Shown piece by piece: positions 16,022-24,258 of a DNA stretch of 64,000 nucleotides. Below the pieces are notes generated by a model that was not told where the DNA came from, made no database searches, and was given only the letters and a program-made list of their open reading frames with translations. Source of the DNA: Verrucolacustris sp044348085. Its GTDB lineage: Bacteria; Verrucomicrobiota; Verrucomicrobiia; Methylacidiphilales; Verrucolacustridaceae. The position numbers were made by a program, and so were the translations under genes. How positions within the stretch are numbered: position 1 is the first letter of the stretch; every line of letters begins with the position of its first letter. Location: NCBI GenBank assembly GCA_044348085.1, contig JBIKTM010000003.1:1-64000 (forward strand), given 5' to 3'.

Positions 16022-16944
16022 GGCTTGGGAATCGGCTTAAAAACAATCTCCACCCGCCTGTTCTTTGCCCGGCCTTCGGGTGTGTCGTTCGGTGCAACAG
16101 GATGACTGTCCCCATATCCCACCGCAGCCAATCGCTCAGCAGGAACCATTCCTGTTGCCTGTAGGGTTCTCACGGCCACCGCTGCGCGCGCAGTAGATAA
16201 CTCCCAATTGCTCGGATAATATTGAGCCAATACGGGGGCGATGGGATCACTATCCGTATGCCCCTCCACACGCACCTCATCCTGAGACTGATTCGCCGCC
16301 GCTGCGACTTTCCGTAAAACATCGGCCCCCGCCGGGGCTAGTTCGGCCGATCCACTCGGAAAAAGGATCTCACTCGCCACCGTAACCTTAAGCTGATCCT
16401 TTAACCGAGATATGACTACATCTTGATCCGCCAACTTCTTCTTTAAATCATCTTCCAGCTTCTGCTCCTGATCGGTCGGAACAGTCGTCGCCTTCAACTT
16501 CTCCAAAGCCAACTGCTGATCCGCCAACTTCTTTTCTAAAACTTTTCTCTCCGATGCGGAGATATCCTTCAACTTAGCCAGCTCCGATTTGGCCTTCTCC
16601 AACTCCAACGAGGAAACCGAGAGCTTCTTCATCTCCTCCTTGGACTGCTCCAACTGCGCTTGAAGAGCTTCCTTTGCTAAATCCGCTTTCTTTGCCCGAT
16701 CCTCTAAAGCGCCCGCCTGCTGCTCCATCTCCGTAAGCTGTGTCCGTGCTTTCGTATCGCGGTGAAGATAATACCCCCCACCGCCTAAACCTAACGCAGC
16801 TGCCGTGGCCAGTGAAATGGTGTGCCACGCAGCAACCTTAGCCACCCCACCCGCGGCAGCTTTTGCAGCTCCCGTGGCAACCGCTTTACCAGCAGTGGAC
16901 TCTCCGACAACGGGAGGAAGATTTGGCTTTACTGGGTCTGCCAT
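16018..16944 (-). CDS. OmpA-family protein with N-terminal membrane anchor and coiled coil
   Basis: The 308-residue chain has an Ala/Gly-rich N-terminus, one membrane helix at about residues 42-60 (HTISLATAAALGLGGGGYYL), a long Lys/Glu/Leu-rich coiled coil (about 65-180) and an OmpA C-terminal peptidoglycan-binding domain (LFPSGSAELAPAGADVLRKV, VRVEGHTDSDPI, SNWELSTARAAVAV, VGYGDSHPVAPNDTPEGRAKNRRVEIVF). It resembles MotB- or YiaD-like anchors linking the inner membrane to peptidoglycan. It is 10 nt downstream of the SYLF gene, so the two are probably expressed together. Confidence 0.9.
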   Translation of the reverse strand: MADPVKPNLPPVVGESTAGKAVATGAAKAAAGGVAKVAAWHTISLATAAALGLGGGGYYLHRDTKARTQLTEMEQQAGALEDRAKKADLAKEALQAQLEQSKEEMKKLSVSSLELEKAKSELAKLKDISASERKVLEKKLADQQLALEKLKATTVPTDQEQKLEDDLKKKLADQDVVISRLKDQLKVTVASEILFPSGSAELAPAGADVLRKVAAAANQSQDEVRVEGHTDSDPIAPVLAQYYPSNWELSTARAAVAVRTLQATGMVPAERLAAVGYGDSHPVAPNDTPEGRAKNRRVEIVFKPIPKP

Positions 16945-16954
16945 AAACTTCTCT

Positions 16955-17680
16955 TTAGCTGGTCCCCTTCTTCTTGCTGTCTTGGGATGGTGTCTTTCCT
17001 TTGATTGCCGGCTTCTTATCCAATTCTTCCAATGCTTTCCATAACCGGTGAACCGCTTCCGGAGTTTTCTTCACTTTGCCATCCAAAATCTCCCGGGGAT
17101 TCAAACGCTCCCCGTAAAAGTTTTCATTCGTATCATCAGCCGATCCAAATCCCAATCCCGACAATGAAACTCCACCAAACAGTCCCTTGCTAAAGCTGTA
17201 GGTATAAACAGGGGCATTCACGGTCGCTACGCCTGCCGACAACTCCCGTCCTACGGGCCCCGCTGTGCCCTCCACTGCTGCACTGCTCGTATAATTTCCC
17301 TTCTGCATGAACTGCTTCACCGCTTCCTCCGTATTCAGGAGAAGCACATAATCCTGCACCGAGCCCCCAGCCTGAAATCCAACCCCCGCTCCCGCAGCCG
17401 AAATCCCGGAGGGAGGCGACCACTTGTTCCCCTTCCGAATCACCACCAAACCCTCTCCTCCCTCGGCTCCGATAATGAACGCCGCCTTGTAGATCGAGAG
17501 AATCACTAATCCTTTGCACTCATGAAACACGTTGCGAGGAATTGAATCCCCCTGTGCTTTTCCATACTGCTCCAAAATATCGATCGTCTTATCAATCGAC
17601 TCTCCCAGCGTACTTCCCGCAAAACTTGCGTTTAGGGTGATTCCAAGCAGGGCAACGACTGTGAGGATAAGATGTTTCAT
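16955..17680 (-). CDS. Exported lipid-binding SYLF-domain (YSC84-like) protein
   Basis: SYLF proteins bind phosphoinositides in eukaryotes; bacterial members are exported and uncharacterised. The 241-residue product starts at ATG 17680 (an in-frame TTG lies six bases earlier). A signal peptide (MKHLILTVVALLGITLNASFA) precedes the domain: IPRNVFHECKGLVILSIYKAAFIIG, GGEGLVVIRKG, WSPPSGISAAGAGVGFQAGG, YVLLLNTEEAVKQFM and the C-terminal YSFSKGLFGGVSLSGLGFGS. A helical tail is added (about residues 190-241). It precedes the OmpA gene. Confidence 0.9.
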   Translation of the reverse strand: MKHLILTVVALLGITLNASFAGSTLGESIDKTIDILEQYGKAQGDSIPRNVFHECKGLVILSIYKAAFIIGAEGGEGLVVIRKGNKWSPPSGISAAGAGVGFQAGGSVQDYVLLLNTEEAVKQFMQKGNYTSSAAVEGTAGPVGRELSAGVATVNAPVYTYSFSKGLFGGVSLSGLGFGSADDTNENFYGERLNPREILDGKVKKTPEAVHRLWKALEELDKKPAIKGKTPSQDSKKKGTS

Positions 17681-17724
17681 AGACAAACTGTGTCGCCTTC
17701 AAGGAGCTTTGGCAATCCGATCCC

Positions 17725-18162
17725 TCACCATGATCTCCCCTCATCTGCATCAATATAATCAAAAAATGTCTCAATCTCATCTCTAGCCTCCCACCCCGCC
17801 TCTTTCTTTCGAAATGCTAACCGATCGACCATTTCGTCACGCCAACCCCGCTTGGACAGATATTCGCTCCAAATTTTGCGCTCCACCAAATCACGTGCCT
17901 TTCCTTCTTTGCCACACCATTCCAAGATCTCTTCATCCGTACCGCTCTTGCGAACTCTCGTTCTGAGCTTTTCGTACGATACGCCCAAGAAATCACAGCA
18001 AGCTTTATCAAAGCCCTCCCCCAGATTGGCCCGATAATCCTCAGGCAAATTTCCTGCCTGTTCCAACCTCAGCTTGTCCACCATGCGCCCAAAATAAACC
18101 AATCCTCCCACACCCACCCGCGGACTTCGTAACCCTTCGACAGGCCTTCGCTCGCCACTCAT
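17725..18162 (-). CDS. DUF5069-domain protein
   Basis: The 145-residue product fits DUF5069: RSPRVGVGGLVYFGRMVDKL, then LPEDYRANLGEGFDKACCDFL, LGVSYEKLRTRV and WCGKEGK, ending in a short acidic helix region. The domain is common in Verrucomicrobia and Planctomycetes and has no assigned function. Its ATG overlaps the cbpM stop (ATGA), tying it to the cbpA-cbpM pair. Confidence 0.8.
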   Translation of the reverse strand: MSGERRPVEGLRSPRVGVGGLVYFGRMVDKLRLEQAGNLPEDYRANLGEGFDKACCDFLGVSYEKLRTRVRKSGTDEEILEWCGKEGKARDLVERKIWSEYLSKRGWRDEMVDRLAFRKKEAGWEARDEIETFFDYIDADEGRSW

Positions 18163-18488
18163 CGGCCCATCGCTTCCCGCAAGCTCCGAATCTCGTTCTC
18201 CAACTCCTCTACCCTCGCCGCCAAATCCAAAACCAGCCCTGCTGCGGACGATGAAACCCCATACTCAATCCGCAACTGCTCAATTCGCCTCACCAGAAAT
18301 ATGGATCCCTCCCCAAATCGGATCTCGGGACCTACCTCTCGCATCTCCTCCCCTAAAAGCCCCATCTCACAATACTCCCGCACCAACTCTTTCGTCGTCT
18401 CCGCCAAACACGCCAACTCTTCCAAAGCCAAACTTCTCTCCATCTCCTGCCGGACTATTTGAGCCAGTTGGAATCGTTTATCTTTCAT
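18159..18488 (-). CDS. cbpM: Chaperone modulator, CbpM-like (MerR-related)
   Basis: The 109-residue protein has a MerR-like helix-turn-helix with an N-terminal LALEELACLAETTKELVREY segment, a LVRRIEQLRIEYGVS helix and a C-terminal coiled coil (LVLDLAARVEELENEIRSL). This pattern and its position 3 nt after cbpA fit CbpM, which binds the J-domain of CbpA and inhibits it. The distance from the E. coli protein is large, so the name rests partly on context. Confidence 0.78.
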   Translation of the reverse strand: MKDKRFQLAQIVRQEMERSLALEELACLAETTKELVREYCEMGLLGEEMREVGPEIRFGEGSIFLVRRIEQLRIEYGVSSSAAGLVLDLAARVEELENEIRSLREAMGR

Positions 18489-18491
18489 ACT

Positions 18492-19421
18492 CTAATCTCT
18501 GCCTTTGGGTCGCCAGCGACTCACCTTAGCCAAATCCTCCCAAGCTTTTTTCTCCTCCACACCCACCTCGGATGGAACCCCGACTTCCAAAACTGCATAC
18601 AGATCCCCACGCCCACCATCTTCTCGCGGAAGCCCCTGCCCCCGCAATCTTAGTTTCTGTCCACCCACCGCTCCCGCCGGCACTTTCAACATCACCACAC
18701 CTTCCAGTGTTCGAACTGGAACGCTTCCTCCCAAAACCATCTCCCAAGGAGCCATCTCCACATCCGTAACCAAATCCGAACCTTCCACCCGCAAATCTGG
18801 ATGCCGCGCCATTCGAACTCGTAAATAAAGATCCCCCGACTCACCTCCACTCGCACCTGCCTCTCCCCTGCCTGCCAGACGAATACGTTGCCCCTCCCGT
18901 ACCCCCGCCGGCACCTTCACACGATACGTCTCCACCCTTCCTCCCCCCCTCTGCAAGGTGACCTCCCTCATGGATCCATGCATCACCTCCTCTAATGTCA
19001 CCAGCAGATCCCCCTCGACATCCGATCCCCGTCTCGCCATTCGCCTTCCACCCGCCCCGCGCATCCCCTCCACTCCACCCATTCCCCCAAACATGCTCTC
19101 GAAAAAATCACTGAACCCCGTCCCACCGAAATGCACCTCCTCCATCCCAGGCCCAGCCTCACTCCTCACTCCTCCTCCAGGCCAACCATATCCACCCCCC
19201 GGCACCTCCTGACCCATCTGATCATACTTCGCCCGCTTCGCAGGATCGCTCAACACCTCATACGCCTCATTCACCTCCTTAAACTTCTCCGCTCCCTTCA
19301 CCTTGTCCTTCGCCACATCGGGATGATACTCCCGCGCTTTTTTTCGGAACGCAGAACGAATCTCTTCAGCCGTAGCGGTTCGATTTACCCCTAAAACTTT
19401 ATAGTAGTCTTGGTACTCCAT
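18492..19421 (-). CDS. cbpA: DnaJ-class co-chaperone, CbpA-like
   Basis: The J-domain occupies residues 5-70 (DYYKVLGVNRTATAEEIRSA, then the HPD tripeptide in YHPDVAKDK, and FKEVNEAYEVLSDPAKRAKY). A Gly/Met-rich linker follows, without the zinc-finger Cys repeats of classical DnaJ, then two C-terminal substrate-binding barrels (VTLEEVMHGSMREVTLQRGG, VPAGVREGQRIRLAGRG, VPAGAVGGQKLRLRGQGLP). At 309 residues it matches CbpA. It would stimulate DnaK, under the control of the CbpM encoded next. It follows the WG-repeat gene by 9 nt. Confidence 0.92.
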   Translation of the reverse strand: MEYQDYYKVLGVNRTATAEEIRSAFRKKAREYHPDVAKDKVKGAEKFKEVNEAYEVLSDPAKRAKYDQMGQEVPGGGYGWPGGGVRSEAGPGMEEVHFGGTGFSDFFESMFGGMGGVEGMRGAGGRRMARRGSDVEGDLLVTLEEVMHGSMREVTLQRGGGRVETYRVKVPAGVREGQRIRLAGRGEAGASGGESGDLYLRVRMARHPDLRVEGSDLVTDVEMAPWEMVLGGSVPVRTLEGVVMLKVPAGAVGGQKLRLRGQGLPREDGGRGDLYAVLEVGVPSEVGVEEKKAWEDLAKVSRWRPKGRD

Positions 19422-19430
19422 ATTTTCTTC

Positions 19431-21149
19431 TTACTCCCAGTTTCCGCCCGTTGTTCCTTCAGGCCCCAACTCGACCTCTCCCTGTTCCGACACCGCCGCT
19501 AATCCGTCGGTAAAAGCACGCGCCTTCGTATATTTCGGCTCCAATCCCCAACTTCCATCAGGTTTCAAATACCCCCACTTTCCCCCAGGCTCCTTCGCCG
19601 CAGCCAACCCACCGTGAAAAACTAGCGCCCGCTCAAACTTCGGTGGAATCGCCCACTTCCCCTCCGGGTCCAAATATCCCCACTTGCCCCCTGGCTCCCG
19701 AGCAGGCGCACGATCATCCCCAAATGGCCCTACCGCCTCCAACACATCCTGCCCCACCCCTTCCCCATCCTGATTTTTTATTCCCGGACGAATCTCCATC
19801 ACCCGCTCCTGTAAATCCATCAAACCCCAACCCCCAATCTGCTTCCAAGCCACACGCTTTCTACCCAGAGGAACCAGCCCCCCGTAGTTTTTCGTGGTCC
19901 GTGTTTTAATCTTACTATCAATCAAAACCCACGGCATCCCCTCACCCAACGCCTGCACGGCCGCACGACCATCCAAAAAATCCCCTGCGACGGCAAAGTC
20001 CAACCGGCCCCATAATTTGCCGCTGGGCAAGATATACCCCCAAGCCGCTGGCCCCATAGGCTTCTTTGCCTCCGCCTCGCTCTTATCTTCCACAACTTCA
20101 TCCCCCTCCCCCACGGGCGCATCCTCGCTTTCCTCTACCGCAGCTAAACCCTCCGAAAAATCCTTCGCCTGCAAAAACCTGGGCTTAATCGCCATTCGAA
20201 TTCCTCCCTCTTGATATGCCACATAACCCCAGCGGTCCATCAGACGGACCGCCGCCAACCCCCCCCGCACTTTTCGCGCTGCATCAAATTCCGCCTTTTC
20301 CGACATCCCGAGCGAAAAACCCTTCGCCTTTTTTCCATCCGTCGCATAGGGAATCAACCGACCCTCCCCATCCACGAACGCCCACTTCTCCCCCACTCGC
20401 ACAGGTGCCATACCCCCCAACATCGAACCCACCTCCATATAACGATCCTGCGTCACTCTCGTTCCCCTCTCATCCGCATAAAACCATTCGCCACCCAACT
20501 TAACCGGCACTCGCCCAATCCCCATCTTTGCGACCGGCTGCCCGACCTTTACCTCCTCACCATCCTTGACCTCAATCTTAACCAAAGTTCCACTCCCAGG
20601 AGCCTGCAACATCGCCATGGCTTCTTTGGGTCGAACCTCCGCAATCTTCTCCCCCTTTGCCACCGCATCCCCCTCGAGCTTGAGCCATCGCACCATCGTG
20701 GCTGAGCCAGGATTCGGCCCATACCCAGGACAAATCACATCAAACTGCTTTTTTTCAAAAATTCCAACATGGCCCAAATTTCTCACCGAACCAAGGGCCG
20801 ACCCAGGAATCGCCGCCCCACCCGCAGGCACCCCTATTTTCACCAACATTCCAGAAATCGGTGACTCGACAGGAAGAACGGGCTCCACCATCTCCATCTG
20901 CGCGAGCGGCTCACCTGCTTTCACCTCATCCCCCTCCGCTTTGAGCCACTTCTTGACCTTCGCCCCTTTCACGCCAGGCAAAAACTCAGGCAGGGTAAAC
21001 GATCTTTTTAAATCCCCTCTAAATTCCCCCACCTCCTCATACTTCTCGGCCAACCGCCACGTTCCCGTGGTATCTACCATCCCCCACTTTCCCGCACCCC
21101 AACTCACCCCCATCCCCAAACCCCAAAGAAAAATCAGAGAAAGCTTCAC
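19431..21149 (-). CDS. Exported WG-repeat protein with two degenerate lipoyl/biotinyl-like domains
   Basis: The start is a GTG at 21149 followed by a signal peptide (KLSLIFLWGLGMGVSWGAG). Residues 21-45 begin a WG repeat (GKWGMVDTTGTWRL). Residues about 50-125 and 135-210 are two domains with the biotinyl/lipoyl hammerhead pattern (VKKWLKAEGDEVKAGEPLAQ, ESPISGMLVKI; VRWLKLEGDAVAKGEKIAEV, APGSGTLVKI), but the Lys that would carry the cofactor is Glu in both (Glu89, Glu176). From about 215 to 560 at least six further WG repeats follow (EWFYADERG, KWAFVDGEG, RWGYVAYQ, AWGYILPSG, GWGLMDLQ, KWGYLDPEG, KWGYLKPDG). The gene is 9 nt upstream of cbpA. I know no described family with this layout. Confidence 0.85.
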   Translation of the reverse strand: MKLSLIFLWGLGMGVSWGAGKWGMVDTTGTWRLAEKYEEVGEFRGDLKRSFTLPEFLPGVKGAKVKKWLKAEGDEVKAGEPLAQMEMVEPVLPVESPISGMLVKIGVPAGGAAIPGSALGSVRNLGHVGIFEKKQFDVICPGYGPNPGSATMVRWLKLEGDAVAKGEKIAEVRPKEAMAMLQAPGSGTLVKIEVKDGEEVKVGQPVAKMGIGRVPVKLGGEWFYADERGTRVTQDRYMEVGSMLGGMAPVRVGEKWAFVDGEGRLIPYATDGKKAKGFSLGMSEKAEFDAARKVRGGLAAVRLMDRWGYVAYQEGGIRMAIKPRFLQAKDFSEGLAAVEESEDAPVGEGDEVVEDKSEAEAKKPMGPAAWGYILPSGKLWGRLDFAVAGDFLDGRAAVQALGEGMPWVLIDSKIKTRTTKNYGGLVPLGRKRVAWKQIGGWGLMDLQERVMEIRPGIKNQDGEGVGQDVLEAVGPFGDDRAPAREPGGKWGYLDPEGKWAIPPKFERALVFHGGLAAAKEPGGKWGYLKPDGSWGLEPKYTKARAFTDGLAAVSEQGEVELGPEGTTGGNWE

Positions 21150-21208
21150 CCATCAAATTCTGCTTCCCCCACCCCAAAATCTCAACCCCTTTGCCGACTC
21201 CCCGCCCA

Positions 21209-21910
21209 TCACAGATACTCGATCTTCCTCATCGCCACCCCGCTCCTCTTGGCAAACTCTGCCATCCCCTCCTTCTCCTCCCGACCTAACTCGTATCGAA
21301 TGCACTTCGTCAGATACTCCTTTTCCATTTCCCCCTCCGCCAGTTCTGCCCGCTTTGCGATTCCTGCCAAACACTCCTCACGAAACTTTTCTATCTCCCC
21401 CGGTTTCGGCTTAAACCCACTCCTCAACGCCCACACTGCAAATACAAAGGGCTTCCCCGTCCAATCCCACCAAGCTTTTCCCAAATCGGTCACTCCTCTT
21501 CCCTTTCTTTCCGTCCACTCCCGCAGTGCTTCATCCCCGATCCTTAGTCGCGCCTCTCCACTCTCTTTTTCCTCCAGACGAAAACCAAGCGCTCCCTGCG
21601 AAACAACACTCCACAACTGGACAGAGCTCATGGAATGCGGCGTAAGGGATATCCCGTCACAATCGGAAAGCCGCTTGTCGTGAAAAACCACCACACTCCT
21701 CACCTCACCCCGCGAGCCCACCGCCAAACCATCCACCACTCGATAGGAGGCCCCATTCAAAATCTCCCAGACCGGTACTAAGGCCAAATCCACCTCCCCA
21801 CGGTTCAACCTCCCGACCAACTCCTTCGGATGATCCCACACGACTTCCCCCACCTCCCAATTCACCCCAAAAGGTTTTGCATGATCGTACGGCACACACC
21901 CAATCCTCAT
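21209..21910 (-). CDS. mqnA: Chorismate dehydratase, futalosine menaquinone pathway
   Basis: MqnA converts chorismate to 3-enolpyruvyl-benzoate at the start of the futalosine route. The 233-residue product has the family frame: MRIGCVPYDHAKPF, LNRGEVDLALVPVWEIL, VVDGLAVGSRGEVRSVVVF and PFVFAVWALRSGF. It is shorter than many MqnA proteins (about 270). MqnD is a paralogous family; the SRGEVRSVVVF element and the length favour MqnA, though this should be held with moderate certainty. mqnE lies upstream on the same strand. Confidence 0.85.
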   Translation of the reverse strand: MRIGCVPYDHAKPFGVNWEVGEVVWDHPKELVGRLNRGEVDLALVPVWEILNGASYRVVDGLAVGSRGEVRSVVVFHDKRLSDCDGISLTPHSMSSVQLWSVVSQGALGFRLEEKESGEARLRIGDEALREWTERKGRGVTDLGKAWWDWTGKPFVFAVWALRSGFKPKPGEIEKFREECLAGIAKRAELAEGEMEKEYLTKCIRYELGREEKEGMAEFAKRSGVAMRKIEYL

Positions 21911-22001
21911 CTCCTCACCCTACCACACTCAAACCGATAGTTGGGCTACTCCAATTATAATTTCTTTGGAAAGACCGGGGAAAAACTAGGCCAAGCCAAC
22001 C

Positions 22002-22217
22002 CTACTCAGTGCCCGATGCGGTGGAAATCTGTCCCATCTTTTGGGACGTATACGAGTAGCGCTCCACCCTCTTTATCCAAATCCAACTACCAAATCCCAC
22101 AAGTAGTGTGACGAGCAAGATAGCGATCGCCCGGTACTCCAAAAGTTGACCCTTTGGCACTCCTGCACCCTGATGCCTTACCTTTTTCGCCCCAAAAAGT
22201 AACCTTAACAGCGACAT
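22002..22217 (-). CDS. Small single-span membrane protein of unknown function
   Basis: A 71-residue frame begins with an ATG at 22217 and encodes a basic N-terminus (RLLFGAKKVRHQ), one strong membrane helix (RAIAILLVTLLVGFGSWIWI, about residues 28-48) and a polar tail. The ribosome binding site is weak. It lies between mqnE and mqnA on the same strand with small gaps, which supports expression. No family is recognised. Confidence 0.5.
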   Translation of the reverse strand: MSLLRLLFGAKKVRHQGAGVPKGQLLEYRAIAILLVTLLVGFGSWIWIKRVERYSYTSQKMGQISTASGTE

Positions 22218-22275
22218 GCAAAAATAATACGCCTGCTACTCGAAATTCGCAAACCCTATTTTGGGCTTCGCCTCT

Positions 22276-23355
22276 TCAAACCTTCTCGTAGAAGGTGTTT
22301 CTCTGCACCGGTTTACGTCCTGCTTCCAGAATTGCCCTTTCTAAATTACCTCGTGTTTGGCCCACAGGGGTTTGGGCTCCCGCCATGTGAAAGATTTTCT
22401 CCTCTCCAATCGTCCCGTGCAAATCATCCGCCCCGTAACTCAAAGCGACCTGCGCCAACGGTAACCCCGTGCTAATCCAGTACGCCGTCACATGATCAAA
22501 GTTATCCAGAATCAACCGACTCGCAGCTATGACCCTTAACTCCTCCAGCGCACTCGCTCTCCGAATTTTCCCTAGCACTGCCAATCGTGTCTGCGATGGC
22601 TCGAACGCAAATGGAATAAATCCCGTAAATCCTCCCGTCTCATCCTGCAACCCTCTCAACTTTTCCAAATGATCCACTCTCTGCTCGGCCGTCTCCACAT
22701 GACCATACAACATCGTGGCCGTGCTTCTTCCCCCCATCCCGTGCCAGATTCGATGCACCTCCAACCACTCTTCTGCCGACTCCTTTCCTTTGCAAATTTG
22801 TTCTCTCACTTCAGGGGCGAAAATCTCCGCTCCTCCGCCCGTCAACGAATCCAAACCCGCATCCCGTAAATCCACCAACACCTCTCGGATCGACTTCTTG
22901 GCAACTCGCTCAGCCAAATGCCGAATCTCAATTGCTGTAAAAATCTTGAGCATCGGCTTGGGCTTGATCTCCGCTAACTCCTTCAACATCTTCAAGTAGA
23001 ACGAGTAGGGCAAACTGGGATGTAACCCACCCACAATATGAATTTCCGTCGCCCCTGCAGCGACCGCCTTGCTTGCCTCTCCCACCATCTCCTCCACCGA
23101 AAGCTCAAATGTTCCTGGTTCACGCTTCTTCCTGGCAAAGGCGCAGAACTGACAGCTCAAAATACAAACGTTCGAATAGTTCAGATACCGGTTCAGGACA
23201 TAACTTGCCCGTTTCCCCACCTTCCTCTCCCGCACTCGGTCGGCCAACTGTCCCAGCTGGTGAAAATCCGCATCCCGAAACAGATAAACCCCCTCCTCAA
23301 ACGAAAGCCGTTTCCCCGCTTCCACCTTCTCTTCAATTTTTTCCCACATGCTCAT
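22276..23355 (-). CDS. mqnE: Aminofutalosine synthase, radical SAM
   Basis: MqnE joins 3-enolpyruvyl-benzoate to S-adenosylmethionine, releasing CO2, to give aminofutalosine. The 359-residue protein carries the radical SAM cluster motif CILSCQFC with CAFARKKREPGTFELS after it, GATEIHIVGGLHPSLPYSFY, AEIKPKPMLKIFTAIEI, LTGGGAEIFAPEVRE and TGGFTGFIPFAFEP. I place the start at the ATG at 23355, which overlaps the stop of the upstream prenyltransferase gene (ATGA); an extended frame upstream runs inside that gene. Together with mqnA and the prenyltransferase this gives part of the menaquinone pathway. Confidence 0.93.
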   Translation of the reverse strand: MSMWEKIEEKVEAGKRLSFEEGVYLFRDADFHQLGQLADRVRERKVGKRASYVLNRYLNYSNVCILSCQFCAFARKKREPGTFELSVEEMVGEASKAVAAGATEIHIVGGLHPSLPYSFYLKMLKELAEIKPKPMLKIFTAIEIRHLAERVAKKSIREVLVDLRDAGLDSLTGGGAEIFAPEVREQICKGKESAEEWLEVHRIWHGMGGRSTATMLYGHVETAEQRVDHLEKLRGLQDETGGFTGFIPFAFEPSQTRLAVLGKIRRASALEELRVIAASRLILDNFDHVTAYWISTGLPLAQVALSYGADDLHGTIGEEKIFHMAGAQTPVGQTRGNLERAILEAGRKPVQRNTFYEKV

Positions 23356-24194
23356 TTCCAGAAAATCTCCCATAGGAACCCAAGCAAGACGAGCAGACTC
23401 ACAGCTGCATTCGCCTGAAAAAATGCCCTGCCCCTTGTCTCTCTCTTTCGGGCCCAAAGGGTTTCCAACCCTAAAACTGCCACCATCAGCCCCCAGACCA
23501 CCCCATATCGCCACCCGAACTCCGCGCCCCAACCCACCGCCCCAAATCCCAAGACCGCAACCGCGTGCAATAAACTCGCCATCCTGAGGGAGGCTGACTC
23601 ACCAAACCTGGCAGGAAAACTCCATAGCCCCTCCTGCCGATCAAACTCCCGATCCTGGAGCGCATAAATTAGATCGAATCCCGCCACCCATAAACCCACC
23701 GCCATCCCCAGCACGATCGGGACCCAAGAATCAAACGAACCTCTCACAGCCAACCAACCGCCCACAGGGGCCATGCCAAGAGCCACGCCTAAAAAACCGT
23801 GCGATGCCCAGGTGAACCGCTTCGTCAACGAGTAGAAAAACACAACCGCAACCGCAACTGGGCTCAACATCAGACATAGCGGGTTCAACAGCCATGCTCC
23901 TGCCACTAACCCCAATACGCCTCCCCCCAAAGTCAGATACGCCACCGATCGAGAAACGAGAGTCGACCTCTCTGCCGTCCTCGGATTTTTCTGATCCAAC
24001 GTCCAGTCCGCCAACCGATTGAATGCCATCGCCGCCGTCCTCGCGCCCACCAAGCAAACCACCACTCCAAAAATCACACCCCCTTTTGGAATCCCTCCCG
24101 CTGCCAAAAACATCGCCGCCAATCCAAACGGCATCGCAAACACGGTGTGCTCAAACTTGATAAACTCAGCCCACCTGCTGATCACTGAAGACAT
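23352..24194 (-). CDS. UbiA-family prenyltransferase, probable menaquinone branch
   Basis: The 280-residue membrane protein has eight to nine hydrophobic helices and the two Asp-rich prenyl-diphosphate motifs of UbiA enzymes: NRLADWTLDQKNPRTAERS near residue 60 and DLIYALQDREFDRQEGLWSFP near 175. UbiA-like enzymes attach the polyprenyl tail to an aromatic acid. Coupling to mqnE suggests it is the prenyltransferase of the futalosine route (MqnP), not a ubiquinone enzyme; that is inferred from context. Confidence 0.88.
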   Translation of the reverse strand: MSSVISRWAEFIKFEHTVFAMPFGLAAMFLAAGGIPKGGVIFGVVVCLVGARTAAMAFNRLADWTLDQKNPRTAERSTLVSRSVAYLTLGGGVLGLVAGAWLLNPLCLMLSPVAVAVVFFYSLTKRFTWASHGFLGVALGMAPVGGWLAVRGSFDSWVPIVLGMAVGLWVAGFDLIYALQDREFDRQEGLWSFPARFGESASLRMASLLHAVAVLGFGAVGWGAEFGWRYGVVWGLMVAVLGLETLWARKRETRGRAFFQANAAVSLLVLLGFLWEIFWK

Positions 24195-24230
24195 TCTTGG
24201 ATCCTACCACACTCTACTGTTGCAAGTTTA

Positions 24231-24250
24231 GGATAAGCTTTAGTTTATCC
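24231..24250. promoter_or_regulatory. Small inverted repeat before the YwqK-like gene
   Basis: GGATAA (24231-24236) and TTATCC (24245-24250) are inverted copies 8 nt apart, ending 8 nt before the ATG at 24259, in the short divergent gap with the prenyltransferase gene. It could be an operator or a weak leader hairpin. Confidence 0.3.
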
Positions 24251-24258
24251 GTGAGGTC

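Noticed and set aside
23356..23532. 59-residue extension of mqnE
   Set aside because: It lies within the prenyltransferase gene; the radical SAM protein starts well at the ATGA junction at 23355.
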